DNA of 64,000 nucleotides from Canna indica (taxonomy: Eukaryota; Streptophyta; Magnoliopsida; Zingiberales; Cannaceae). Under the pieces are notes generated by a model, which saw only the letters and a program-made list of their open reading frames with translations, searched no databases and was not told the origin of the DNA. The stretch is from assembly GCA_034359265.1 (NCBI GenBank), contig CP136890.1, positions 53,065,501-53,129,500 on the forward strand, in the 5' to 3' direction. The position numbers were made by a program, and so were the translations under genes. Positions 23,933 to 34,500 of this stretch are shown piece by piece (the first letter of the stretch is position 1; each line of letters begins with the position of its first letter).

Positions 23933-25290
23933 GAACCAACCTTCACACTTAGTAACATTAGAGACATTAGGAAACGTAGATCACCTAGAATGGCAAGTAG
24001 TGCTATGATGAGAATTAGGTAAGATACCAACTAAGAAAACTATAAGCTTGGTGCATGTATTTAGCGTCATCACGAGGTAGCAATTATTCCTGAATTTTCC
24101 TTATCGATTTTCTGAAGTTAGTTCAATTTTTACCATGCTAGATGATTTCTTTCCTTACTGAAATTTATTACCTTCAAGCAGAATTTAATTTCCTTTACTC
24201 TTGTATTCATACAGTTAAATAGAGCATTTACTGAAGAATAAGCTTAATTATAAATCGTATATAGTGACACATGATATATGGGCATCCCTACATTTATCGC
24301 ATGTAGTTATACGTATTGAATGGAATTATAGAATACCTGATTGTGTAATGTGATTGAGGTGGTCTACTGGGAAGGGTAGAGGACGGAACGACTTCTACTC
24401 GAATCAACGGTGATTAGGGTCTTGAGATTGCACCAGTGGGCACGCTAGGTGTTAGACCCGAGTGGCGGGAGGGTCTTGAGATTTCGTCAGTGGGCCACGC
24501 TAACGGTAGACCCGAGTTGTGTGGGACTAGCTATCCGCTATCCCTAACCCGGTGGGTTCCGGAGACTAGACGACCACCCTAGTTGACGGACCCGATGTTT
24601 GACTCGCTATGTGTGAAATAATTGATGGTGAATACCTATTCTATATCTATGAAAGTCGGGTATGGCCGACACATATTTATTCATGATTAGGCCGATAGTG
24701 GTCGGTTGTTATAGTCTGTGTAGGGCCTTACATATGGCCGGTTCCTTCACTATTATTTAGTTAGGTCGAATGGCTAAGGAATGTATTGGACTCTAGACAT
24801 ATTTACTGATGTATTTATCTAGTGTTTTATCTGATCATATATCGGGATTTAAGCGAAGGTTCGAAGAACCACTCACTGAGTTCCTCGCGAACTCATGGTT
24901 TTAATTGTTGTAGTTTTGCAGAGCCCGACTGGTGAGGTGCGACTTGGTGGCATGGTGCAATTGGAGAGCAGGCATTGGCGCGGATCTTGTAGCAGGCAAT
25001 CACGTAGTCGTAGTCGTGTCGATTTGAGTTGTAAAGGTGCACTGAGTAGTTTTGTCTTTGAAAAACTTGTATCTATTTTAGACTTTGAAACTTGAGTTGT
25101 TTTCCTTCGAATTTGAAACTACTAAAATTGTTTTGATCTTCTTTTAAATAAAGATTTGTGTCGCTGTCTTTTTGTTCATGTTACCTAGATGTACAGTGTT
25201 TTCTTGTGTATTGTGTTGAATGCATGTGGTAGGCTTCGGGGTACCGACACATACCTTGGCCGGTCACGTGACCCAGAGTTGGGGCGTGAG
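23933..25290 (+). mobile_element. Chromovirus LTR fragment, 5' truncated
   Basis: Colinear with the right two thirds of the solo LTR 9004-11275. Shared landmarks are 'tcttgagattgcaccag...gtcagtggg' (24420-24500), 'tgcagagcccgac' (24917) and 'ggtaggcttcggggtac' (25228). It ends 'gttggggcgtgag'. Its start is replaced by the LTR-A fragment. Confidence 0.75.
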
Positions 25291-25638
25291 AAATCAGTGT
25301 GGCCCCTCCACTCCCTTCTCGTATAGGGAGCTGCTGAGATGGGGCCGAGACGAATCCGAGATCGTCGAGTATATTAGTAAGTCAGTCGGTTTAGGGACTT
25401 ATCTGTTGCATGTCTTATTGTTGTCTTTGTTTTAGCCATCTGATCGAACTCCATAATGATAGACGAGCCCAGGCAGCCGTCATCAGAGAAGAAGGGCTTA
25501 TCTAAGCCCAGTGGTCCTCTACCATCCTCCTCCCCTGCCCCATCAAAGAAGAGGAAGGAGAGGGACGAAACCCCCATTGTCATGGAGGTGGAATACCCTC
25601 CGAGGAGGATTGCAGAGGTGCGGAATCACTCCCGTTCT
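25291..25638 (+). pseudogene. Tat antisense ORF fragment (second Tat copy)
   Basis: An open frame from 25456 reads 'MIDEPRQPSSEKKGLSKPSG', then a Ser/Pro-rich stretch and 'KKRKERDETPIV', a possible nuclear-localisation-like basic patch. LTR-C interrupts it at 25639. It lies on the plus strand, opposite to the Tat pol at 41700-42955. I do not recognise a catalytic domain. The link to the coiled-coil ORF at 37588 is inferred from position only. Confidence 0.45.
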
Positions 25639-26554
25639 TGTTAGTATTGTGCCCTAGGCCAATAGAATAAATTTTTCGTTGTTATTTTCCTTTTAATAAA
25701 TAGAACACCTTCTTTATCTTGTTATTTATTGTGAGCATATTTAACTTGATAAGTGATTCATTGAATACTTGATTCCGCCTAATTGTCATCAAGTTCGAGA
25801 CTTGATAGTAAAACCCTAAGGCAGTTGAATACTATTCTAAATAGTTTTTAGTCGGTCATTATCATTAAAACGGTGATGAATGAAGACTAGTATGTAGTCT
25901 GACTGATGATCATGTTTTATTGGTCATGAATATAAGATATTAAGTCAGATCATAGACACATGTTGGAGAACATGTCTTGGACAAACCCACCATGAGGATA
26001 CTACATGGATAATATCATTAGTATATCTCACAGCAGCAGTGATATTTCGTTCTTTCAACATTATGTCACCATGGATTCCTACATGATGAATTCTAAGTTA
26101 TGAACTAGCATAACATCATCTTTAATAGGATGGTAATACAGATTACAATTGGACATGGAATAAATCATGCAGTGGAATGTGAGTCGTCGTGAAGGAATTT
26201 ATCCCTCTCATGTATGAGAGATATCTCCAGGCCCTTTGATGAGTGAGACTGAGGAAATGAATAGTCGTGGTCAATTGAATTGATAAGTGTATTAATGTCA
26301 TATGTTGATCCAGTCGACTCAAGAATCAAGAAATCAGATAAAAAAAATATAAGGATAATGTAATTCATGCCTTATGCTTGATCTAGATATCACGTGACAA
26401 AAGGACAGAATATCAAACTATGAGTTAGGTATATCCAGATCACCGACATCCACTTAACTTGTGGGTAGTCATAATGTCTTCCTAGAGGTCACTTATTACT
26501 AGTGAGCCGCAAATGAGATCTGGACCTACTACCAACGTTAAGTGAGCCTACTGG

Positions 26555-27776
26555 TGTTGAGTAAATACCCACACTAGAAGGGGGGTGAATAGTGTTCGGT
26601 GACTTTTAACTTCTACTTAATTTCTTTCATATTAATTCCAACTTCAATCGAAACTAAGTGTGACTCAAGGATATTCATTAGCAAGTATGAAAAGCAATTA
26701 TAAGCAATCTAACAACGCAATGCAAACACAAGATATTATAGTGGTTCGGCCAATCACCTACTCCACTCCCTTGGCTCCACACCAAGGATTTCTAACCAAA
26801 TCCTTTATAGACTTTGTGTTTCCCTTTGAATACAACCGAGGACTCGGTTCTCAACCCTTTGAGAACTCCTCAAACTTATTCACCTAGGCAAAACACAATT
26901 TCATGAAGGAAACCCGAAGTGTTTACACTAGCACACCTAGCAAGCTAATAGTAACGATTACAATATAGGAACAATGAAGAATGACAAGAAGGAGCTAAAA
27001 AGGAAACCAAGAGTGTGAGCTCCTTCCAAAGCATTCCAAGTCTCCAAGTCTTCAAGATGGTGAGCTCGAATCATTGCCGGAGTTGAGACGAGAAGATCAC
27101 TTGTAGAGGAGGGAGCAATTGATGAAGCAAGCGAGCACAAATCAATCTTTGAGGGCTTAAATCTCTCTTTGAAGTGCACTAATGATCATTAAGAGGGTAT
27201 AAGAGAGGTAGGTGAGGGGTATTTATAACCCCTCACTCGGCATAGCTCTCCAACGGGCATTTTTCTGCTCGTTGGACGGCGACGATCGCTTGTCGGTCGA
27301 TCGTCAACCGAATGGTCAACCAAATTGGCTACTATCAATTTCCGTTGTGGTTCGGTCGACTAAAAGGGCCACTGCCAGTTTCTGGCTTCGTTCGGTCGAC
27401 CGACCAGTCGACCGAAGTTGCTACTGCCAATATCTTGTCTCGATCAGTCGACCGAACCTAGGCTGAGGCTATTTTTTTCATTTGTTTTGTTACACGCTCT
27501 TTTTATGGGTTTCGTTACCAAGTTTTAACTTGGATAACTTTACAAATAGGCTTGGGATGAGATCTTAGGGATATATTACGTAGAATCTACTTGATGATCT
27601 ATGAACTCTACTTAATCTACATCCGAGCCTTTTTGACGATTTTTGTGTTTCTCCGAGTGAAATTTGCGCGCGTATCGTAACCTTAGCCTGAACTCAAAAC
27701 TCAACATATATATTAAATACATGTTTGTTATCATCAAAATAGAGATCGAACCTTAGGGCGAATACTTGGGCCAACA
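26555..27776 (-). mobile_element. 3' LTR of B1
   Basis: TGTTGAG to CCAACA, 1222 bases. The TATA box is at 27220-27227 (minus). A TCGGTCGACCGA repeat lies at 27290-27460 on the U3 side. The ORF 26958-27179 occurs in all LTR-B copies and has no known domain. Confidence 0.88.
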
Positions 27777-27790
27777 ATCTCCCCATTTTT
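27777..27790 (-). other. Polypurine tract of B1
   Basis: Plus strand 'atctccccattttt' adjoins CCAACA. Confidence 0.8.
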
Positions 27791-28439
27791 GATGATGACA
27801 AACACAACATGAAATTCTATATGAAAAGTGACTCTAAGTATCATATGTGAGTTTGAGTTAAGTCATGCGCAATTTATTTTGCAACTTAACATATGCTCCC
27901 CCTTTCAATATGCTTATTATTCTTATAACTCCCCCTATATATATGCATCCTAAAACACATGTGACCTTACTTTTTCTCCCCCTTTTGACATCAATCAAAA
28001 AGGGCAAGAATTAAGGTACTATTAATGAGTTCCACCAATAAAACCAAGAAAGCCATAAAACCGAGTATCATCTACCACTATAGTCCTTCCTATCAATGTA
28101 AGCCAATAGAAGGCAAACATCGATAAGTCACAAGGCCCCATTACAGGGCAATACATAAGTGTGATGATACGTCATGAAATGCAATTTTTCAAAAGATGAA
28201 TTTTCAATCATTCGGAAAAGCACAAATCCCTAATTGCATTCTTAAGCTTGTAAAGCTTTCTTCACTTAAGGGGTTTGTGAATATATCCGCAAGTTGCTTG
28301 TCGGTGGATACAAATTCCATGGATATATTTCCCTTAGCTACATTATCCCTAAGAAAGTGGTGCCTTAGATCAATGTGTTTGGTCCTAGAGTGTAAAATAG
28401 GATTTTTTGTTAAATTGATTGCACTAATGTTATCACAAT

Positions 28440-29700
28440 GTATAGGTATACATGAATACTTAAGTCCATAATCTAAAAGGGTTTATTTTATCCAGAGGAC
28501 TTGTGCACAACAACTAGCCGCAATGATGTATTCCACTTCAGTAGTAGAAAGTGCAACCGAGTTTTGTTTCTTTTAAAACCAAGAAACAACACTCATTCTT
28601 ATGAATTGACAACACCCACTAGTGCTTTTTCTATCTACTTTACACCCGGCAAAATCGGCATCCAAAAACCAATTAAATCGAAAGATGCATTACATGAATA
28701 CTATAATCCTAAGTCAACCGTGTCTTTCAAATATCTCAATATGTGTTTGACCGCATTCAAGTGAGATATTTTAGGACAAGATTGAAACCTAGCAAATGCA
28801 CAAACACTAAACATAATATCGGGTCTATTTGCGGTTAAATAGAGAAGGCTACCAATACCTCAAAATTGTTTTTCATCTACTTTGACACCATTTTCATCTT
28901 TATCAAGCTTGATGGATGTGCTCATTGGTCTAGAAGCTATATTGGCTTCATTCATACCAAACCTTTTAATGAGCTCCTTTGTGTACTTGGCTATATTTAT
29001 GAAGATCCCTTTGTTGGTTTGCTTAATTTGGAGACCAAGCATGAAGGAAAGTTCTCGCATCATGCTCATCTCAAACTCTTCTTGCATACACTTTGCAAAC
29101 CACTCACAAAGTAATTCATTAGTAGCACCAAATATTATATCATCAACATAAATTTGCACAAGTAAAATATAATTTTCATTATTTTTTATAAAAAGAGATA
29201 CATCAGCCTTTCCAATGCTAAAGCTAGCCTTAATCAATCAAAAATGTGGAAAGCCTTTCATACCAAGCCCTAGGGGCTTGTTTCAAGCCATATAAAGCCT
29301 TTTTAAGTTTAAAGACATGATTTGGAAACTCAAAACTTTCAAATCCGAGGGGTTGTTCAACATAAACTTCTTCATGGATAAAACCATTTAAAAAATCACT
29401 TTTAACATCCATTTGAAAAAGTTTAAAACCTTTAAAATTAGCATAAGCCAAAAGCATGCGAATTGCCTCTAATCTAGCTGTGGGAGCATAAGTTTCGTTG
29501 TAGTCTATTCCTTCTTCTTAATTATACCCTTGGGCCACTAACCTAGCTTTATTTCTAATGATAAATCCTCCTTCATCTAACTTGTTTCTAAATACCCATT
29601 TAGTCCCAATTACGATTTGTCCACTAGGGCTAGGTACTAACTCCCATACTTCATTTCTAACAAATTGATTAAGCTGATCTTGCATAGCTATTACTCAAAA
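28440..29700 (-). pseudogene. Copia reverse transcriptase and RNase H of B1, frameshifted
   Basis: The RVT_2 domain is spread over two frames. 29230-29457 reads 'FQMDVKSDFLNGFIHEEVYV' and 'LKQAPRAWYERL'. 28860-29237 reads 'LLVQIYVDDIIFGATN' and 'LSFMLGLQIKQTNKGIF'. The catalytic YVDD is intact. A stop follows 'VDEKQF'. RNase H is recognisable near 28500-28600 ('QNSVALSTTEVEYI'). It is about 90% like B2 by eye in places. The polyprotein would copy element RNA and remove the template, but breaks make it non-functional. Confidence 0.85.
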
Positions 29701-29718
29701 CTCATCTTCAATTGCTTC

Positions 29719-30489
29719 CTAAATATTTTTTGGCTCTACTTGAGATATGAATGATACATATTGACAAATATTCTTAAGTTTAGAGTGTGTTACCACTCCC
29801 GTTGATGGTTCTCCAATGACTTGATCCATTGGATGATCTCTTATCAATCGGTACCCTTTAGGGAGAGGTGGTAGAGCTTCCTCTTCTCCTTCATCATCTT
29901 GAGGTAGAGTTGATGATGAAGGTACTTCATGGTGTGTTTCCTCATTTTCTAGTTCTTCTTGAGTAAATGAAAGCTCGCCAAAAGTAAATCTTACCTTATT
30001 ATCATTTGTCATAAGGCAAAGATTTGCCTTTTCACTTTTGGAGTCTTCTTCACTTGATGAAGACTCGCTTTCTCCCCAGAGGCCATCATCGCCTTCTTCT
30101 TGTTGTTGTATTTGTCCATCTTGTGATGGTTGGAGGTACGTAGAAGCCATCTTGAGAAGTGGGCAATCCTTCCTTAGATGCCCGGTTTTGTTGCAATTGA
30201 AGCATGTGTAGCCTCCTTTTCCCTTTCTCATGCCTCCTCTCATAAAACTCATGAACCACCTTGCCAACATTTCCATCTCTTCCTCGGATGATGTGGGTTC
30301 TTCACCCCGATGTGATGCTTTTAAGGCAATGGTCTTGCCTTTGGGGGCATCTTCCTCCTTGTATTGCTTTATATGGGTCTCATGTGTCATGAGAGGCCCA
30401 ATGAGCTCGATGATCTTTAAGGTGCCCATGTCCTTAGCTTCCATGATTGCGATGACCTTGGGCTCCCAAGCTTTTGGAAGGGAACGCAT
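29719..30489 (-). CDS. In-frame Gag to RT-linker fusion ORF of B1
   Basis: A 256-residue open frame. It begins inside Gag ('MRSLPKAWEPKVIAIMEAKD'), has the knuckle CFNCNKTGHLRKDC near residue 97 and an acidic-serine stretch ('ESESSSSEEDSKSEKA'). Within 'SFTQEELENEETHHEVP' it jumps to the linker that precedes RT ('GYRLIRDHPMDQVIGEP'). In B2 these two parts lie about 2 kb apart, separated by the coiled coil, pre-integrase and integrase. A deletion has joined them without breaking frame. It stops at 'QVEPKNI'. The start is arbitrary because upstream gag is deleted. Expression is doubtful because the 5' LTR lacks its TATA box. Confidence 0.6.
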   Translation of the reverse strand: MRSLPKAWEPKVIAIMEAKDMGTLKIIELIGPLMTHETHIKQYKEEDAPKGKTIALKASHRGEEPTSSEEEMEMLARWFMSFMRGGMRKGKGGYTCFNCNKTGHLRKDCPLLKMASTYLQPSQDGQIQQQEEGDDGLWGESESSSSEEDSKSEKANLCLMTNDNKVRFTFGELSFTQEELENEETHHEVPSSSTLPQDDEGEEEALPPLPKGYRLIRDHPMDQVIGEPSTGVVTHSKLKNICQYVSFISQVEPKNI

Positions 30490-30799
30490 GAACTTTTGGA
30501 AGGGGGGGGGGGGGTTAAATAGTGTTCGGTGACTTTTAACTTCTACTTAATTTCTTTTATATCAATTCCAACTTCAACCGAAACTAAGTGTGACTCAATG
30601 ATATTCGTTAGCAAGTATGAAAAGCAATTAGAAACAATCAAACAAGGCAATGCAAACACAAGATATTATAGTGGTTCGGCCAACCGCCTACTCCACTACC
30701 TTGGCTCCACACCAAGAATTTCTAACCAAATCCTTTATAGACTTTGTGTTTCCCTTTGAATACAACCGAGGACTCGGTTCTCAATCCACTACTAGAAAA

Positions 30800-31145
30800 A
30801 TGGGCATCAGCAACGGCTGATGCCGTTGCTGAGCCGTTGCTGAAGAGCATCAGCAACGGCCGAGCCGTTACAATGGAGCCGTGGCAGAAAATCGCGTTGC
30901 TGATAACTTAGCAACGGATCAGCAACGACCGCTCGGGCCGTTGCTAAAAATATTATCAGCAACGGTTTTGCCACGAACCCGGAGCCATTGCGGATAACAT
31001 TAATAGCAACGGCCGCTGAGTCCGTAGCAACGCCGTTAGTAAAATCCCATTGCTAAGCCGTTGTTGTAGGTCATCAGCAACGGCTTTCGATACACTTTTA
31101 GCAACGGCTTTCCCACGGACGACCGTGGGAAAGCCGTTGCTGATG
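30800..31145. repeat. Left subterminal repeats of the CACTA element
   Basis: Direct and inverted copies of 'cagcaacgg' and 'ccgttgctga', at least a dozen. The right-hand counterpart is at 34890-35100. Such arrays bind the TnpA-type protein in characterised CACTA elements. Confidence 0.85.
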
Positions 31146-31427
31146 ATGTGAACCTGGTAACGAAAAAATTTCAAATTTCAAATTTCCATTGATACATTGA
31201 TACATTATCTGATACATAACTCACACACCCATACACTCAAACACACATTCATTCGCACATCACAAATACACCAAGATATACATCAAAACAATTATATTTA
31301 TATTGATAATTATCCACAATAGTATAAAAACTATTCAAATGCAAAATTGAAGTATCAATATCCAAACAAAATAAATTAAATAAGTCCAATATCTCAGTAA
31401 CAAAGTCAATATAAAAAAAATCTCACG

Positions 31428-32941
31428 ATGACGATGGAGAATGGTCTGGATCATATGGCGGGGTCTAGAGTGCTTGAGGGTACACCGGCGTGGACTGACT
31501 CGAGGACGATGGATTAGATGATGCCGAAGAGATGCCTGCTTCGGGATGACCTGACATGTTGCGTAACATAGCTTGTATATCCGCCATCATCTGACTCTGG
31601 CGCTCCATTATCTCAGTCTGACGCGCGATCGTGTCCTCTAGAGTCCTTATTCTGCTACTATGATCATAACTAGATCTAGAGGTGGACGGTCGCTCACCAG
31701 CGACCGGAGGGGTCGGTGCCCCAAGTGGCCCTAGTACGGCTCACGCATGACCACTATCTTCGAAGCCATATACGCGGCCATGGTCCCAGCCACCTACGGC
31801 CTCGACCCACGTTGTTGCGTCAAAGTCCTCGAGGGTACCCCCGCGCTGCACCACCGTCTGGATGTAGGTCTCCTACTCGAGTTTGATTTTTTGTTTAATA
31901 TTTATCATAAAACTTAAATTATAAATATATAATGAATAATTTAAACAAATATATATTTACCATAATGTATGCAGCGCGGTTGTCGATGTACTCCCCCGTC
32001 CCATGTGCTCGACGGTGAGTCCGCTCAAACACCGCCATCGGGGAGAGTCGCTGGACAGTCCCGTCATCCTACATCGTCGTCTACATTTACAAAACAAATA
32101 CATTAATTAGTACACATAGTAACAAATAAAATATATAATTAAAAGATGTACTTACCATACGGTTCGCGTGGACTGCAAATGCAACAGAGACGCCGGTGTG
32201 ACGCGCTGCTCCCCCCGATATGCGATTTCTAGCCGCATTCTGAGAAACCTCCTGCCATCGATCCGTCGACCATATTCCCACGAGCTGATCCCATATATCT
32301 GGAGTAATCCAATCGGGGTTGTATCCCCGAGTCTCCGCGATGTTAGTGGTCCCAGCTCGGGTCATCGCCTGGGACCGAGCCTGCCTCAGCTGCCCATTGT
32401 ACCTTGCCCAGGAAATAGCCTCCCAGGCAGCATAAATGAAGGCCCTTTGGTCCTCGGCCCATGTATAGCGAGCCTGCAAAATAATAATATCAGTACCAAT
32501 ATTAATCATCATGCATGTAAAAAAAAAAATAATACGTGCCTCAAACTCGCGCCATAACATGTCGACATGCTCGCTAGGCACGTGAGACCACGTATGCCAT
32601 GCCCCGTGCATGTATCGTCGAATAGTAGAAGAAATGCTCCTCGGCACTTCTTCTTGCTCGAACCTACACAACAAAAATAAATTTTAATATTATATTATGA
32701 TATAATGAATTTCTAATGATTCATAATTCATGATATATTACCGCTCCCCAATCACACTAATCAATCTACGTGACTCTGTGGCTGGTGGAGGCTGCCACCT
32801 GTTCGGCCCGCGTGGCCGCCTGCGTCTGGATGTACTAGCCTGAGGATCAGCAACAGGAGGATCAGCAGCATGAGTAAGTGTAGGAGTCTCACCGATCGGA
32901 GACTCCGAAGCTCTCCTGCGACGATAACCACGACCAGACAT
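31428..32941 (-). pseudogene. CACTA Transposase_24-type gene (TnpA-like), several exons
   Basis: Minus-strand pieces in order: an N-terminal basic Ser/Pro segment (32941-32738, 'MSGRGYRRRRASESP'); 'RRYMHGAWHTWSHVPSEHVDMLWREFEAR' and 'YTWAEDQRAFIYAAWEAISW' (32674-32290); 'WDQLVGIWSTDRWQEVSQNA' with 'ARHTGVSVAFA' (32290-32157); 'LSPMAVFERTHRRAHGTG' (32080-31963); and 'RTLEDTIARQTEIMERQSQM' near 31600. This order matches plant En/Spm Transposase_24 (PF03004), a DNA-binding accessory protein. Introns are likely near 32540-32478 and 32156-32087. A TGA interrupts 'FEDSGHA' near 31745, and the phase across the first intron looks wrong, so I call it broken. Confidence 0.7.
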
Positions 32942-33029
32942 ATCTGTCGAATAGACATATAATCAGATTATTGTATAAATAGTAGAGATATATTTAATAA
33001 AATATATACTTTACAATTATTCCTCATCA

Positions 33030-33130
33030 TCTGAATAATAGTCTTCGAATTCTTCCTCTTCTTCCTCTTCTTCCTCTTCTTCATCTTCTTCATCTCCAGC
33101 TTCCTCAATTTCATGATCGTCATCATCAGC
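33030..33130 (-). repeat. CTTCCT microsatellite coding for an acidic stretch
   Basis: Plus strand '(cttcctctt)n' at about 33050-33095. On the minus strand it reads Glu/Asp codons. It lies between the two CACTA coding blocks. Confidence 0.6.
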
Positions 33131-33259
33131 ATATTCAACTTCTAATTGAATTGACGTTTGTGTCTGCATCCTCGAGTATTGGAATAATACGATCTACAGC
33201 AGGAGGATCATCTTCTTGATAGAAACCATGTCTCATATCAAGTATCAGCTCATTTTCTC

Positions 33260-33916
33260 CTACGCAACTCCGCTGATATTATAATCGGCCTTGATGTTTA
33301 AGAGTTGTGTCATTGCTGAAAACCTAGTGTATTTAGGACAATTCTCATACAAAGGTTCATCGGCAGCTTTCAATATCTCGTAAAATTCTGCAGCTTCTTT
33401 ATTCGGTAATTCAATCTCTACCGCAGTTTGTACTTCTGTGATATCAACCGCTGTAGTATCTGGTGGGACTGATGTCTGAAGAACTGGCCGATCAACATTA
33501 TCATTCAGGTGGAATTGACCCCCAAGACTATCAAGTATCATAGTTCTATAGGGATTACATTGACTGGATGAAGAAGCACCAGCAGAGGAAGATTCACCAT
33601 ATGTCTGAACGACAGGATTGCTTGACGTCCCGACTTCGCGTGACTCCCTGTGACAAGTCCATAGAAAATATCTTGGTGCAAATACTTTGGTATATAGATG
33701 CAGAGTGACAATCTCCCGATCCAAAAATCGTCCATTCGAACAAATGCGGCACAGACATCGGATTTGATCACCGATGCTAACGAAATTCCGATTCGAATAG
33801 GCGAAATTTAGGAAGTATGTTACGCCTAATCGAAACTCATTCGTTAAAGCTCCACGATGAAGACGTCGGTACATCCAACTTCGATCAGCCGACCTGATTC
33901 TGTCCATCAATGACAA
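33260..33916 (-). CDS. Transposase-associated domain protein of the CACTA element
   Basis: A 218-residue open frame starting 'MSLMDRIRSADRSWMYRRLH'. It carries 'EFRLGVTYFLNFAYSN' and the cysteine cluster 'IRCLCRICSNGRFLDRE', then 'VTLHLYTKVFAPRYFLW'. This matches the N-terminal transposase-associated domain (PF13963) of plant CACTA TNP2. In complete TNP2 the large catalytic domain follows. Here the frame ends at 33260 and an acidic segment and the Transposase_24-type gene follow. The last third (residues 100-218) is Ser-rich then acidic. The DNA-binding part may be retained without catalysis. Confidence 0.75.
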   Translation of the reverse strand: MSLMDRIRSADRSWMYRRLHRGALTNEFRLGVTYFLNFAYSNRNFVSIGDQIRCLCRICSNGRFLDREIVTLHLYTKVFAPRYFLWTCHRESREVGTSSNPVVQTYGESSSAGASSSSQCNPYRTMILDSLGGQFHLNDNVDRPVLQTSVPPDTTAVDITEVQTAVEIELPNKEAAEFYEILKAADEPLYENCPKYTRFSAMTQLLNIKADYNISGVA

Positions 33917-34369
33917 TTTCTTTGGTTAATGTCTTTAGGTGAGATTGCCCTATTCCATTCGGGATTTATGTTATTTATATTGCACTAAGTACTTATTTTA
34001 ACCTCTAACTTCATTCTAAATTTCGGCAGCATCTCCCTACAGTTCTCCGAATACGCATATCATCTGGGCGCGTATCGGAGAACAAGAGAGATGTTGCCAA
34101 AATTTAGAATAATTAATTAACAGTTAAAATAAGAACGTAAGTGCAGTACAAATAACTATATTCCCAAATTGTCCAATCAGGGACAATTCAAGAATTGTAC
34201 GTCGTATAAAATATCATCTACTTCTTCTACACGAACATACAATCCCCGAACGGATCTAAGGTTTTGCTAAATCATATCCAACTCGTTGATGCGTACATGA
34301 AACATATCAACTCGTCGGATGGATGATTATTTTCTAAATGTTTCGAGACAGTTCGAGTCCATATTGGAC

Positions 34370-34500
34370 AATTTCGACACGAGTCCAAATTCGATGATAA
34401 TTGGAAGAGTCCGAAGTGGACGATTCTGGCGCGCGTCCGAAGTGGACGATTCTGGTGCGCATCCGAAGTAGACAATTTTGGCGCGCGTCCGAAGTGGACA
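34370..34500. repeat. Spaced 'gtccgaagtgg' array in the CACTA element
   Basis: Same family as 1-115. It lies between the coding part and the GC-rich block near 34650-34870, mirroring the first element. Confidence 0.7.

Noticed and set aside
28440..29700. Possible endogenous pararetrovirus from RT motifs
   Set aside because: Motif order, YVDDIIF box, and flanking LTR and PPT fit Ty1/copia. No movement or coat protein sequence is seen.
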